A stretch of DNA of 64,000 nucleotides, taken from NCBI RefSeq assembly GCF_900116435.1, contig NZ_FPAZ01000001.1, forward strand, positions 1 to 64,000, written 5' to 3'. The stretch comes from Pseudoalteromonas lipolytica. GTDB taxonomy: Bacteria; Pseudomonadota; Gammaproteobacteria; Enterobacterales; Alteromonadaceae. The notes below the pieces were generated by a model, which was not told the DNA's origin, did not search any database, and saw nothing but the letters and a program-made list of their open reading frames with translations. The number at the start of each line of letters is the position of its first letter. Position 1 is the stretch's first letter. Shown here in pieces: positions 1 through 8,207 of the stretch. Position numbers and translations under genes: made by a program.

Positions 1-33
1 AAAAAAATCCGATACTATTTCTAATATCGGATT
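1..33 (-). terminator. Rho-independent terminator downstream of the porin
   Basis: A perfect 9-bp stem (AATCCGATA at 6-14, TATCGGATT at 25-33) has a 10-nt loop. Read on the minus strand it is followed by a run of Ts (the A run at 1-7). It lies about 90 bases beyond the porin stop codon in the right orientation to end that transcript. Confidence 0.8.
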
Positions 34-123
34 GTGAAGCTATGAAAAGATCAGTCAAGTGATCATAAAAATATGCTTAACTGATCTGCATTACACGATT
101 GTGGGCTCTAAATTAAAACTTAA

Positions 124-1332
124 TTACAATGTGTAATTGAAGCCGATGGCAATACCATCATCTTCGGTTTGCGACATTTGAGCTTCTTGCTCTGCATCAT
201 TGCTTGAAAAGTCACTAAAGTCTTTACGCGCTTCGATATACAAAATCGTGTCTTTGCCCATGAAATAGTGTGCGCCTAAAACTGCAAACTGACGTTTGAA
301 CACATCCTCAGGATCTGCATTAAAGTTTGGCTGGATCACGTAATCGTCACCGGCATCAAACACGTTATAGGCAACAAAAGTACGTAAATTATTGTCGAAT
401 CGATAACTTAAAATTGATTCTAACCCGACAGCGTCTTTTATTAAGCGGCCAATGTTATCGGTGTCGTGGTTTTCGTTTTTGTTTATGTTGGCCGATGCAT
501 ACCAGCCCGGTTTATAAAAGTCACCATAGGTAATGCCCGCACCATAAATTAGATCAGTGACCGATTGATTCCGCCCACCCGCGTATAAAACATCAAATTG
601 TCCACGGTTTACACCCGCTGTTAATTTTAAATTATCAGTAGCAAAATAGGTGAGGGCAGCACCATAGGTTGAATTAAACTCTACTTTTTGCGCAGCGTTA
701 TTGCCTTGGTTCCAAAGCACTTCACATGAACTTCGTGATATATCGGCAATATCACATGTATAAAAATCATCAGATTTTAACTGGGCTTGCAGTGCAACAT
801 GAAACTTACCCCATTTATTACGGTATTGCAGTACTTTATCACCTCGACCGGTGCCGTTTACTGCACCATCGTCTTTATTATACGTATACACGCCAGCTGC
901 GTTACCATCCCACACTAAACTAAAATTAGTGTTATAAACAACGTCATACCAAGCACCCCATTGTTTACCCAGCGTAATTTGACCATAGTCATCGTGCTTA
1001 ATACCGACATAACCTAATCGATTATATAAAAACTCATCCTGAATTGATTCAAAGCGATTATTATAAATAATGTCACTACTGCCTACCGGGTTTACGCCCC
1101 ATTCTAGTAATGCAAATGCATGCCATCCATTTTGTAATTGGCGCTTAAAATCAAAATTAATGCGTGACGCACCATTAACAACTTCTGTCTGACCTTGCGT
1201 GTTTATAATACGCGCATCGATAAAGCCGCCTACTGTGACACTGTTCGTTTCATCTTTGTATATTTCGATTGCATCTACAGTGTAACTTGTGAATAAACCA
1301 GCAATCAGTGTGGCAGCGAGTGTTCTTTTCAT
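124..1332 (-). CDS. Outer-membrane porin, Gram-negative general porin type
   Basis: This 402-residue protein starts with a clear signal peptide (MKRTLAATLIAGLFTSYTVDA), so the mature part goes to the outer membrane. The body is rich in alternating polar/hydrophobic and aromatic residues typical of beta strands. Sub-sequences such as YVGIKHDDYGQITLGKQW match the strand-turn pattern of trimeric porins (residues about 107-124). The last strand reads AIGFNYTL, so the usual C-terminal aromatic residue is replaced by Leu, with Tyr two positions before it. A Shine-Dalgarno AAGG lies about ten bases before the ATG. It is monocistronic, with its own terminator at 1-33. Its substrate cannot be told from sequence. 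Confidence 0.85.
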   Translation of the reverse strand: MKRTLAATLIAGLFTSYTVDAIEIYKDETNSVTVGGFIDARIINTQGQTEVVNGASRINFDFKRQLQNGWHAFALLEWGVNPVGSSDIIYNNRFESIQDEFLYNRLGYVGIKHDDYGQITLGKQWGAWYDVVYNTNFSLVWDGNAAGVYTYNKDDGAVNGTGRGDKVLQYRNKWGKFHVALQAQLKSDDFYTCDIADISRSSCEVLWNQGNNAAQKVEFNSTYGAALTYFATDNLKLTAGVNRGQFDVLYAGGRNQSVTDLIYGAGITYGDFYKPGWYASANINKNENHDTDNIGRLIKDAVGLESILSYRFDNNLRTFVAYNVFDAGDDYVIQPNFNADPEDVFKRQFAVLGAHYFMGKDTILYIEARKDFSDFSSNDAEQEAQMSQTEDDGIAIGFNYTL

Positions 1333-1503
1333 AGAGTACCTTGTTTTATTATTGTCCCTAAGAGGTATAAATTAACTAAAAGATGAAGACTATCAAAGCT
1401 AAAATAAGGTAAAAAGTGAAAAAATATCATGAAAGGTACAGCCTTTGTGGAATATTTATTCATTTTCAGTTCACTTCATTGAATAATCAACGTGTTAGTC
1501 AGA

Positions 1504-2025
1504 CTAAAAAATAGACACTTTTTGACTAAGTGTTCTTAGCATTAATTTAGTATTGGGTGTGTCTGCACCTAATCCATACAATAAAGTCATAAAATAACAA
1601 TCAAGCAAGATTGCAGCTTTTACTTTGTTAAATTGTGGTTGGTCAGCAAAAACTAATGAATGCATTAGATCCATATGCTGCTGTTGAAATGTTTGCGAAA
1701 ACAATCGTTGGCTAAAAAGCACTTTATAAAAACAATGGTGCAAACAATAAAATTGATAAAAATATTGTGCATAGTGATTAAGCTTAAGTCGGGGCGGGCG
1801 ATGTATATCGGTCTCTTTTGCACGCTCTAACACATCTTTAAAACGCATGTCTAAACACGCCTCTAAAATTGCCACCTTATCAGAAAAATGATTAAACAAA
1901 GTGCCTACAGCAATACCGCTTGCTGTAGATATTTGCCTGGTTGACGTGTCGTTAAAGCCACTTTCAGTAAAGAGACTCCACGCTTCGTTCAGTATCCGTG
2001 AGTGCGTTTGATCGTGCTTTTTCAT
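1504..2025 (-). CDS. TetR-family transcriptional regulator
   Basis: This 173-residue protein has a TetR-type helix-turn-helix at about residues 28-60, visible as TRQISTASGIAVGTLFNHF followed by SDKVAILEACLD. The remainder is an all-helical ligand/dimer domain with no recognisable family signature. It is divergent from the ABC-F gene at 2231. The intergenic region has two GAGCnnGCTC palindromes 22 bp apart close to this gene's start, which fits autoregulation. The ligand and other targets are unknown. Confidence 0.85.
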   Translation of the reverse strand: MKKHDQTHSRILNEAWSLFTESGFNDTSTRQISTASGIAVGTLFNHFSDKVAILEACLDMRFKDVLERAKETDIHRPPRLKLNHYAQYFYQFYCLHHCFYKVLFSQRLFSQTFQQQHMDLMHSLVFADQPQFNKVKAAILLDCYFMTLLYGLGADTPNTKLMLRTLSQKVSIF

Positions 2026-2060
2026 GTTTAGCCCATTGATTTATATTGCTAAATTTTTAA

Positions 2061-2095
2061 ATGAGCGCGCTCATAAATAAAAGTGAGCATGCTCA
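2061..2095. promoter_or_regulatory. Tandem palindromic operators, probably for the TetR regulator
   Basis: Two perfect palindromes share the pattern TGAGCnnGCTCA: ATGAGCGCGCTCAT at 2061-2074 and TGAGCATGCTCA at 2084-2095. Their centres are 22 bp apart, about two helical turns, so two dimers could bind the same DNA face. They sit 36-70 bp upstream of the TetR start. Binding by this TetR is inferred from position. Confidence 0.65.
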
Positions 2096-2217
2096 TTAAA
2101 GGTAGACTGCCCATTTGAAATTGTAAAATCACTGCGCGTATTTAAAGAAACTTTCATGGCGTGCAAAGCGGCTTTAGTTTAAAATTGCACGCAGTTTTAT
2201 TTTTACTTTTACCCGCT

Positions 2218-2233
2218 GGAGGGTACCGCTATC
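2218..2233 (+). promoter_or_regulatory. Strong ribosome binding site that points to an ATC start codon for ybiT
   Basis: GGAGGG at 2218-2223 is a near-perfect Shine-Dalgarno. Seven bases later comes ATC (2231) and then ATT (2234), in frame with the ABC-F gene. The first in-frame ATG (2255) is 31 bases away, too far for this site. An in-frame TAA at 2180 closes the frame upstream, and no ATG, GTG or TTG lies between. A hairpin GCGTGCAA (2159-2166)/TTGCACGC (2185-2192) lies just upstream. Confidence 0.55.
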
Positions 2234-3817
2234 ATTAGTACAGCTAATATCACCATGCAATTTGGTGCTAAACCTTTATTCGAAAATATCTCAGCTAAAT
2301 TTGGCGATGGCAACCGCTATGGTCTAATCGGTGCAAATGGCTGTGGTAAATCAACGTTCATGAAAATCCTCAGTGGTGAGCTTGAGCCATCAGCAGGAAA
2401 TGTCAGCACAGATCCAAACGAACGTATCGCAAAACTAAACCAAGACCAGTTTGCTTACGAAGAGTTTTCTGTTATCGACACGGTTATCATGGGTCATAAA
2501 GAGCTGTGGGAAGTAAAAAAGGAGCGTGATCGTATTTATAGCTTACCCGAAATGAGCGAAGAAGACGGTATGAAAGTAGCCGATCTTGAGACCGAATTTG
2601 CTGAAATGGACGGTTACTCTGCTGAAGCTAAAGCAGGTGAGTTACTTATTGGCGTAGGTATTGGCACTGAACAGCATTACGGTCCAATGTCTGAAATTGC
2701 CCCTGGCTTTAAACTGCGTGTGTTACTTGCTCAAGTACTGTTCTCTGACCCAGATATCATGTTACTGGATGAGCCCACCAATAACTTGGATATTTACACC
2801 ATCAAATGGTTAGAAGACGTGTTAAACCAGCGCGACTGCACCATGATTATCATTTCGCATGACCGTCATTTCTTAAACTCAGTGTGTACACACATGGCTG
2901 ATATCGATTACGGTGAATTACGTATTTATCCAGGTAATTACGATGAATATATGTTTGCTGCAACACAGGCTCGCGAACGTTTACTAAGCGAAAACGCCAA
3001 GAAGAAAAGCCAAATTGCTGAACTTCAACAATTTGTATCGCGTTTCTCTGCAAATGCTTCTAAAGCAAAGCAAGCTACATCACGCGCTAAACAAATTGAT
3101 AAAATTCAGCTTGAAGAAGTAAAAGCGTCATCACGTCAGAGCCCGTTTATTCGCTTTGAACAAGAAAAGCAATTATTCCGTAATGCACTTGAGTTAACTA
3201 ACCTTGCACAAGGCTTTGACGAGATGCTTTTCAGCGGCCTTGAGGGCTTAGTGGAAGTGGGCGAGCGCATTGCGATTATCGGTGAAAACGGTGTTGGTAA
3301 AACAACACTTTTAAATACTCTTGCTGGGCGTTTAGCACCAAAGCAAGGTGAGTATAAATGGTCTGATAACGCGAACATTGGTTATTATGCACAAGACCAT
3401 GCAGATGAGTTCGAAAAAGACATGAACTTGTTTGAATGGATGGAACAATGGCAACAAGCAGGAGATGATGAGCAAGTTGTTCGTAGTTTCCTTGGTCGTA
3501 TGCTGTTTTCACAAAACGACATCAAAAAATCGGTAAAAGTCATTTCAGGTGGTGAGCAAGGCCGTATGTTGTTTGGTAAGATTATGATGCATAAACCAAA
3601 CATTTTGTTAATGGATGAGCCAACCAACCACATGGATATGGAATCTATCGAAGCGCTAAACTTAGCCCTTGAAGCGTACGAAGGTACATTATTGTTCGTT
3701 TCACACGATAGACAGTTTGTATCATCACTTGCAAATCGTATTTGGGAGATTAAAGACGGTAAAATTATCGACTTTAAGGGAACATATACTGAGTACCTAG
3801 CAAGTAAAGAAGCGTAA
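2231..3817 (+). CDS. ybiT: ABC-F family translation factor YbiT-like ATPase
   Basis: A soluble ABC-F protein with two nucleotide-binding domains and no membrane segments, expected to bind ribosomes in the E site and modulate translation. Domain 1 has Walker A GANGCGKS and Walker B/D-loop [11 protein letters not shown]; domain 2 has GENGVGKT, signature SGGEQGR and [11 protein letters not shown]. The charged linker between them (about residues 245-300) is the P-site tether. Family members from related bacteria begin [12 protein letters not shown] (from memory). Here the same residues are encoded from 2231-2234 but the initiating codon is ATC or ATT, with a GGAGGG site seven bases upstream. The conservative alternative is ATG at 2255. 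A terminator follows at 3835. Confidence 0.9.
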   Translation: MISTANITMQFGAKPLFENISAKFGDGNRYGLIGANGCGKSTFMKILSGELEPSAGNVSTDPNERIAKLNQDQFAYEEFSVIDTVIMGHKELWEVKKERDRIYSLPEMSEEDGMKVADLETEFAEMDGYSAEAKAGELLIGVGIGTEQHYGPMSEIAPGFKLRVLLAQVLFSDPDIMLLDEPTNNLDIYTIKWLEDVLNQRDCTMIIISHDRHFLNSVCTHMADIDYGELRIYPGNYDEYMFAATQARERLLSENAKKKSQIAELQQFVSRFSANASKAKQATSRAKQIDKIQLEEVKASSRQSPFIRFEQEKQLFRNALELTNLAQGFDEMLFSGLEGLVEVGERIAIIGENGVGKTTLLNTLAGRLAPKQGEYKWSDNANIGYYAQDHADEFEKDMNLFEWMEQWQQAGDDEQVVRSFLGRMLFSQNDIKKSVKVISGGEQGRMLFGKIMMHKPNILLMDEPTNHMDMESIEALNLALEAYEGTLLFVSHDRQFVSSLANRIWEIKDGKIIDFKGTYTEYLASKEA

Positions 3818-3834
3818 TCGTTAAGTTACTGCTT

Positions 3835-3861
3835 AAAAGCCATGCAAGTCATGGCTTTTTT
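3835..3861 (+). terminator. Rho-independent terminator after ybiT
   Basis: AAAAGCCATG (3835-3844) pairs with CATGGCTTTT (3850-3859) across a CAAGT loop, followed by further Ts. Confidence 0.85.
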
Positions 3862-3936
3862 GTGCTTCTAGAGTCGCATCTTTATGTGACTTAGGTATAT
3901 AATACACGCCACAAAATAAGGACAAAAGTCCGCTTT

Positions 3937-3972
3937 TATACCAATTTGCATGATTAAATTATCAGTTGGTAT
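3937..3972. repeat. Short TACCAA/TTGGTA inverted-repeat remnant
   Basis: TATACCAATTTGC at 3937-3949 and TTGGTAT at 3966-3972 form an inverted pair whose ends resemble the termini of the MITE-like elements at 45619-45784 and 49072-49161. It lies in the purE leader. It could be a solo remnant of that family or only a hairpin. Confidence 0.35.
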
Positions 3973-4012
3973 TAATCGCTTTTTTATAAAATAAATTGAT
4001 TGAGGTGTAAAT

Positions 4013-4495
4013 ATGACTGTTGGCATTATTATGGGTTCCAAATCAGATTGGCCAACGATGGAACATGCGGCGTTAATGCTTGAAAAATTCGGCATTGAAT
4101 ACGAAACCAAAGTTGTTTCTGCACACCGTACTCCTCAATTACTTGCCGATTATGCAAGCTCAGCTGCTGAGCGTGGTATAAAAATTATTATAGCGGGTGC
4201 CGGTGGTGCTGCGCACTTACCTGGTATGGCTGCGGCGTTTACCTCGCTACCTGTATTAGGTGTGCCTGTTAAATCTAAAACGCTAAACGGTGTTGATTCA
4301 TTATTATCTATCTGCCAAATGCCTAAAGGTGTTGCTGTCGGTACGCTTGCTATTGGTGAAGCTGGTGCGGCAAACGCGGGTCTACTCGCTGCACAAATTT
4401 TAGGTTGCCAACAGCCTGAAATCTTCGCAAAAGTAGAAGTATTCCGCAAAGAACAAACAGAGACTATTTTAGCTAACCCAAATCCTGCAGAGTAA
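4013..4495 (+). CDS. purE: N5-carboxyaminoimidazole ribonucleotide mutase (PurE class I)
   Basis: PurE converts N5-CAIR to CAIR in de novo purine synthesis, in the cytoplasm as an octamer. The 160-residue length is standard. The N-terminal [13 protein letters not shown] loop and VVSAHRTP (about residues 39-46) are the substrate-binding signatures, followed by [12 protein letters not shown] and the [20 protein letters not shown] stretch. GAGG precedes the ATG by about eight bases. purK begins one base after the stop, so the two are translationally coupled. No clear PurR box was found upstream. Confidence 0.97.
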   Translation: MTVGIIMGSKSDWPTMEHAALMLEKFGIEYETKVVSAHRTPQLLADYASSAAERGIKIIIAGAGGAAHLPGMAAAFTSLPVLGVPVKSKTLNGVDSLLSICQMPKGVAVGTLAIGEAGAANAGLLAAQILGCQQPEIFAKVEVFRKEQTETILANPNPAE

Positions 4496-4496
4496 T

Positions 4497-5645
4497 ATGA
4501 ATATTTTGATTTTAGGTGCAGGTCAGCTAGCTCGTATGATGAGTTTAGCAGGCGCACCGCTTGATTTAAACGTGGTTGCTTACGATGTAGGCAGTGAAAA
4601 AATTATTCACCCTTTAACAGGTGAAGTTCACAGCAGCACATTACAACAAGCAATCGATAATGCAGATGCTATTACCGCAGAGTTTGAGCACATTCCCGAT
4701 GATGTCTTAACACTGTGTTGTCAAAGCAATAAGTTTTACCCGGGCAAAGCAGCCATAAAAACTGGCGGCGACCGTGCATTAGAAAAAGCGTTACTCGATA
4801 AAACACACGTAGAGTGTGCGCCTTATCAATTAATCACCGAAAAAGCACATTTAATTGCCGCAGTTGAACGTTTAGGTAAACCGCTGGTAATTAAAACTTG
4901 CCAAGCTGGTTACGACGGAAAAGGCCAGTGGCGTTTAAAATCAGATGACGAAATTGAACAAATCTGGTCTGAAATGGCAGACTTCATTGCTTCAGGTACT
5001 GACTCTGCGCCACATTCAATCATTGCTGAAAAGATGATCCCATTTGACCGTGAAGTATCAATCATTGGTGCACGCGACAAAGCAGGGAACACGGTTATTT
5101 ACCCATTAACCGAAAATCAGCATACCAACGGTGTATTAACGCTATCTGTTGCTGGCAAAGAAAAAGCGGCCATTCAAGAGCAAGCTGAGCGCGCGTTTAA
5201 TAAATTAGCGCAAGAGCTTGATTATGTAGGTGTGTTAGCGATTGAATTCTTTGACGTGCAAGGTACATTGCTCGTTAATGAAATTGCGCCACGTGTGCAT
5301 AACTCGGGTCACTGGACGCAGCAGGGCACTCACTGTTCGCAATTTGAAAACCATATGCGCGCAGTGGCGGGTTTACCTCTGGGTAGCACGGAGTTACTTC
5401 GCCCAACAGCGATGATTAACGTGTTAGGCCAACCATCTATCCCTCAATCAGTGCTGGCTACACACGACGTTACGAGTCACTGGTATGGCAAAACAGCAAA
5501 GCCGGGTCGCAAAATGGGGCACATTAATGTCTCTGCCGATAATCTTCATCAACTGGGTGAGCGTTTAGCGGCCCTTGCCGAAATTCTACCAGAAGAAGAT
5601 TACCCAGGTGTCGCAAACACCAGTACACAGTTGATTTTAAACTAA
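4497..5645 (+). CDS. purK: N5-carboxyaminoimidazole ribonucleotide synthase (PurK)
   Basis: PurK is an ATP-grasp enzyme that carboxylates AIR with bicarbonate and ATP to give N5-CAIR, the substrate of PurE. The 382 residues show the N-terminal ILGAGQLARMM loop, ATP-grasp segments LGKPLVIKTCQAGYDGKGQW (about 124-143) and IAEKMIPFDREVSII, and the metal-binding VNEIAPRVHNSGHWT stretch with Glu and Asn ligands. It starts one base after purE and is followed by a terminator at 5661, giving a two-gene operon. Confidence 0.97.
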   Translation: MNILILGAGQLARMMSLAGAPLDLNVVAYDVGSEKIIHPLTGEVHSSTLQQAIDNADAITAEFEHIPDDVLTLCCQSNKFYPGKAAIKTGGDRALEKALLDKTHVECAPYQLITEKAHLIAAVERLGKPLVIKTCQAGYDGKGQWRLKSDDEIEQIWSEMADFIASGTDSAPHSIIAEKMIPFDREVSIIGARDKAGNTVIYPLTENQHTNGVLTLSVAGKEKAAIQEQAERAFNKLAQELDYVGVLAIEFFDVQGTLLVNEIAPRVHNSGHWTQQGTHCSQFENHMRAVAGLPLGSTELLRPTAMINVLGQPSIPQSVLATHDVTSHWYGKTAKPGRKMGHINVSADNLHQLGERLAALAEILPEEDYPGVANTSTQLILN

Positions 5646-5660
5646 TCAGTTTAAATTGCT

Positions 5661-5686
5661 AAAAGCCGAGGTCTTCTCGGCTTTTT
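5661..5686 (+). terminator. Rho-independent terminator after purEK
   Basis: AAAAGCCGAG (5661-5670) pairs perfectly with CTCGGCTTTT (5676-5685) with a GTCTT loop and a T run. Confidence 0.9.
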
Positions 5687-5782
5687 AATGCCATTACATG
5701 TATTTACGTCTCTTGTCTCAAAGAGCTTGCGTCTATAAATTCTTCCGATAGACTCCTATTTTTATACTAATATTAGCGTGCT

Positions 5783-6013
5783 ATGTTCCATCCACGATTA
5801 CAAACAGTCGTATTTGCGTTTTTTATGGCGTTATTTATGTCTGGTTTTATGTCATTGGTGATCAGCATTTTTAACGTTGGTTTTGTCGATAATATTGTGA
5901 TTCTTTGGTTAAAAGCATGGGCTTTTGCTTTTTGTGTTGCATTTCCTACTGTGATTTTAATCGCGCCTTTAGTGCATAAATTAACAAACAGACTGATAAG
6001 AGCCCCGTTGTGA
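5783..6013 (+). CDS. DUF2798 family small membrane protein
   Basis: This 76-residue protein has two hydrophobic helices (about residues 8-32 and 42-65) separated by a short loop, and the VVFAFFMALFMSGFMSLVIS pattern typical of DUF2798 inner-membrane proteins of unknown function. Its stop overlaps the GTG start of the next gene by four bases (GTGA), so it heads a three-gene operon with the YeiH-type transporter and the secreted nuclease/phosphatase. Confidence 0.8.
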   Translation: MFHPRLQTVVFAFFMALFMSGFMSLVISIFNVGFVDNIVILWLKAWAFAFCVAFPTVILIAPLVHKLTNRLIRAPL

Positions 6014-6942
6014 TTGCTGAACGTCCCAAACAACTTCTTTTTATTGCGTTATTCTTAATCTCGGCTATTCCTTTTGTAGGTTCTGCTACATCGCTCATTG
6101 TAGGGGCTTTATTTGCTATTATTTTGGGTAACCCCTTTGCAGCTCTCTCTCAAAAATTGAGTAAGATAATGCTCAAAATTGCTGTCATAGGTTTAGGGTT
6201 TGCTGTTGATTTTAATCAAGTTATTGAAGTAGGGCGCAGCTCTATCGTACTCACCATTGTTAGCATTACAGCCATAATTGGACTTGGTGAAATTTTATCT
6301 CAGTTATTTAAACTGAATAAAAATACTGGGGTATTGATATCGTTTGGTACGGCAATTTGTGGTGGGAGTGCGATAGCAGCTATGGCCCCCGTGATAAAAG
6401 CAAAAGATCATGAAGTCGCCATTTCACTCGCGGTTGTTTTTTTATTAAACGCGCTAGGTCTGGTGCTATTTCCAATGATTGGTCACTATCTTGGTCTAAC
6501 AGAACAGCAATTTGGTGTATGGGCCGCACTTGCAATACACGATACCAGTAGCGTTGTTGGTGCATCAGCTGCTTATGGCGCATCAGCATTAGCGATTGCA
6601 ACCACCATAAAGTTAACCCGAGCAATGTGGATTATTCCTTATACAAGTATTGCGGGAGTTTTTTGGAAATCCGATGAAAAAGCAAGTATCCCTTTGTTTA
6701 TAATTGGATTTTTAGCAGCAGCACTGATAAATTCAAGCTTACCAGAGTATCAACCTCTTTGGCATGCATTGAATATTGGCGCGAAACAAATATTAGTTAT
6801 GACGCTATTTTTAATTGGCAGTGGCTTATCTGTTACAGTGCTTAAGCAAGCTGGTATTAAACCTTTTATCATGGCAATGATCTTATGGATCATCGTCAGT
6901 AGTATTATTTTACTTTTAATAGTAGATGGATTTATTTCATGA
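6010..6942 (+). CDS. YeiH/UPF0324 family putative sulfate exporter
   Basis: This polytopic inner-membrane protein has 310 residues and about ten hydrophobic segments. Family motifs visible include GLGFAVDFNQVIEVG, GTAICGGSAIAAMAPVIKA (about residues 117-135) and HDTSSVVGASAAYGASAL with a conserved His-Asp pair. The family is annotated as putative sulfate exporters, but transport specificity is weakly established. The start is GTG, overlapping the preceding stop. Its own stop overlaps the next ATG (ATGA), so expression of the three genes is coupled. Confidence 0.85.
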   Translation: MIAERPKQLLFIALFLISAIPFVGSATSLIVGALFAIILGNPFAALSQKLSKIMLKIAVIGLGFAVDFNQVIEVGRSSIVLTIVSITAIIGLGEILSQLFKLNKNTGVLISFGTAICGGSAIAAMAPVIKAKDHEVAISLAVVFLLNALGLVLFPMIGHYLGLTEQQFGVWAALAIHDTSSVVGASAAYGASALAIATTIKLTRAMWIIPYTSIAGVFWKSDEKASIPLFIIGFLAAALINSSLPEYQPLWHALNIGAKQILVMTLFLIGSGLSVTVLKQAGIKPFIMAMILWIIVSSIILLLIVDGFIS

Positions 6943-8102
6943 AAAACGCCTTATTAACGTCTTCAATTGCACTTGCAACTGGTTTATTTGCAACTAACCT
7001 TGTTGCTGCCGACTTACGCGTTGCGACTTTTAACGTCAGTATGGACGCAACAAACTATGCAAGCAAAGGCGAAGCAATCGATAAAGACGCGCTCAGTAAA
7101 GCGCTTGCAAGTAACCACCAGCAAATTCGTAATATCGCAGAAATTATTCAACGCGTCAGACCTGATGTTATTTTACTCAATGAATTTGATTACATCGATG
7201 CAGATAAAGGCATTAATGTTTTTCGTAAAAATTATCTACAAGTCTCACAAAATAAGCAGGTTGCTATAGATTACCCGTATGCTTTCATTGCGCCTGTTAA
7301 TACTGGTTTACCCACTAATTTTGACCTAGATAAAGATGGTGTAAAGGGGCATTACAAAGGTGATGCGCACGGTTTTGGCTTCTTTGAGGGGCATTATGCG
7401 ATGGCTGTACTCTCGCGTTATCCTATTGATTTAGAAAAAGCCCGTACACTGCAAACATTCAAATACAAAGATATGCCAAACGCGCAAATGCCTATCGACC
7501 CTAAAACAGGTAAAGACTGGTATTCAAAAGAAGCGTGGCAAGCTATTCATTTAAGCTCAAAGTCGTTTTGGGATTTACCCATAAATGTAAAAGGGAAGAC
7601 ATTCCATTTATTAGCTTCGCATCCTACGCCACCTGTATTTGATGGTGATGAAGACCGTAACGGCAAGCGCAACCATGATGAAGTTAGACTGATTGCTGAT
7701 TACATTAACAACGAAAACTACCTCTATGATGATAAAGGCCAACAAGGTGGCTTAAAACCGAATAGTCGGTTTGTAATTGTTGGTGATTTAAATGCTGCAC
7801 CAGAAGGGGATAAAGCACGCCCAACGACAACGGATCAAATATTAAAAAATCCACATGTTAATGCGTCGTTTACACCATCGAGTAAAGGTGCAAAAGAGTC
7901 TTATAAAGACAGTTACGCTAAAAATTACACCGCGTATTGGCAAGCACGTGCTGATTATGTACTGCCATCAAATTACGGTATTGAAATTAAAAATGGGGGG
8001 GTATTTTGGCCAACCAAAGACAGCGAATTGTACCGTTTAATTAAAGATCGTAATGCGTCTTCTGATCATCGCATGGTGTGGCTCGATATTTCGTTAAAAT
8101 AA
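6939..8102 (+). CDS. Secreted endonuclease/exonuclease/phosphatase family protein
   Basis: This 387-residue protein has a signal peptide (about residues 1-23, ending NLVAA), so it acts outside the cytoplasm. EEP-fold motifs are in order: LRVATFNVS, ILLNEFDYID (metal-binding Glu), HLLASHPTPPV (catalytic His), IVGDLNAAPEGD (Asp/Asn) and a final SSDHRMVWLD (Asp-His). Families with this fold include DNases, phosphodiesterases and sphingomyelinases; the substrate cannot be assigned. The ATGA overlap with the transporter gene indicates one transcript. Confidence 0.88.
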   Translation: MKNALLTSSIALATGLFATNLVAADLRVATFNVSMDATNYASKGEAIDKDALSKALASNHQQIRNIAEIIQRVRPDVILLNEFDYIDADKGINVFRKNYLQVSQNKQVAIDYPYAFIAPVNTGLPTNFDLDKDGVKGHYKGDAHGFGFFEGHYAMAVLSRYPIDLEKARTLQTFKYKDMPNAQMPIDPKTGKDWYSKEAWQAIHLSSKSFWDLPINVKGKTFHLLASHPTPPVFDGDEDRNGKRNHDEVRLIADYINNENYLYDDKGQQGGLKPNSRFVIVGDLNAAPEGDKARPTTTDQILKNPHVNASFTPSSKGAKESYKDSYAKNYTAYWQARADYVLPSNYGIEIKNGGVFWPTKDSELYRLIKDRNASSDHRMVWLDISLK

Positions 8103-8207
8103 GCTGTTATTAAACGGAAAAGTTTGGCTGTTTATCCTATTAAAATTGCTATTTCATCAGTGCTTCTGCTTAAATAAGGCGAATTATAATTACCTGTAAG
8201 AAGCACT

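Noticed and set aside
3136..3633. Minus-strand frames inside ybiT
   Set aside because: Shadow frames of a strongly coding ABC-F gene, without ribosome sites.
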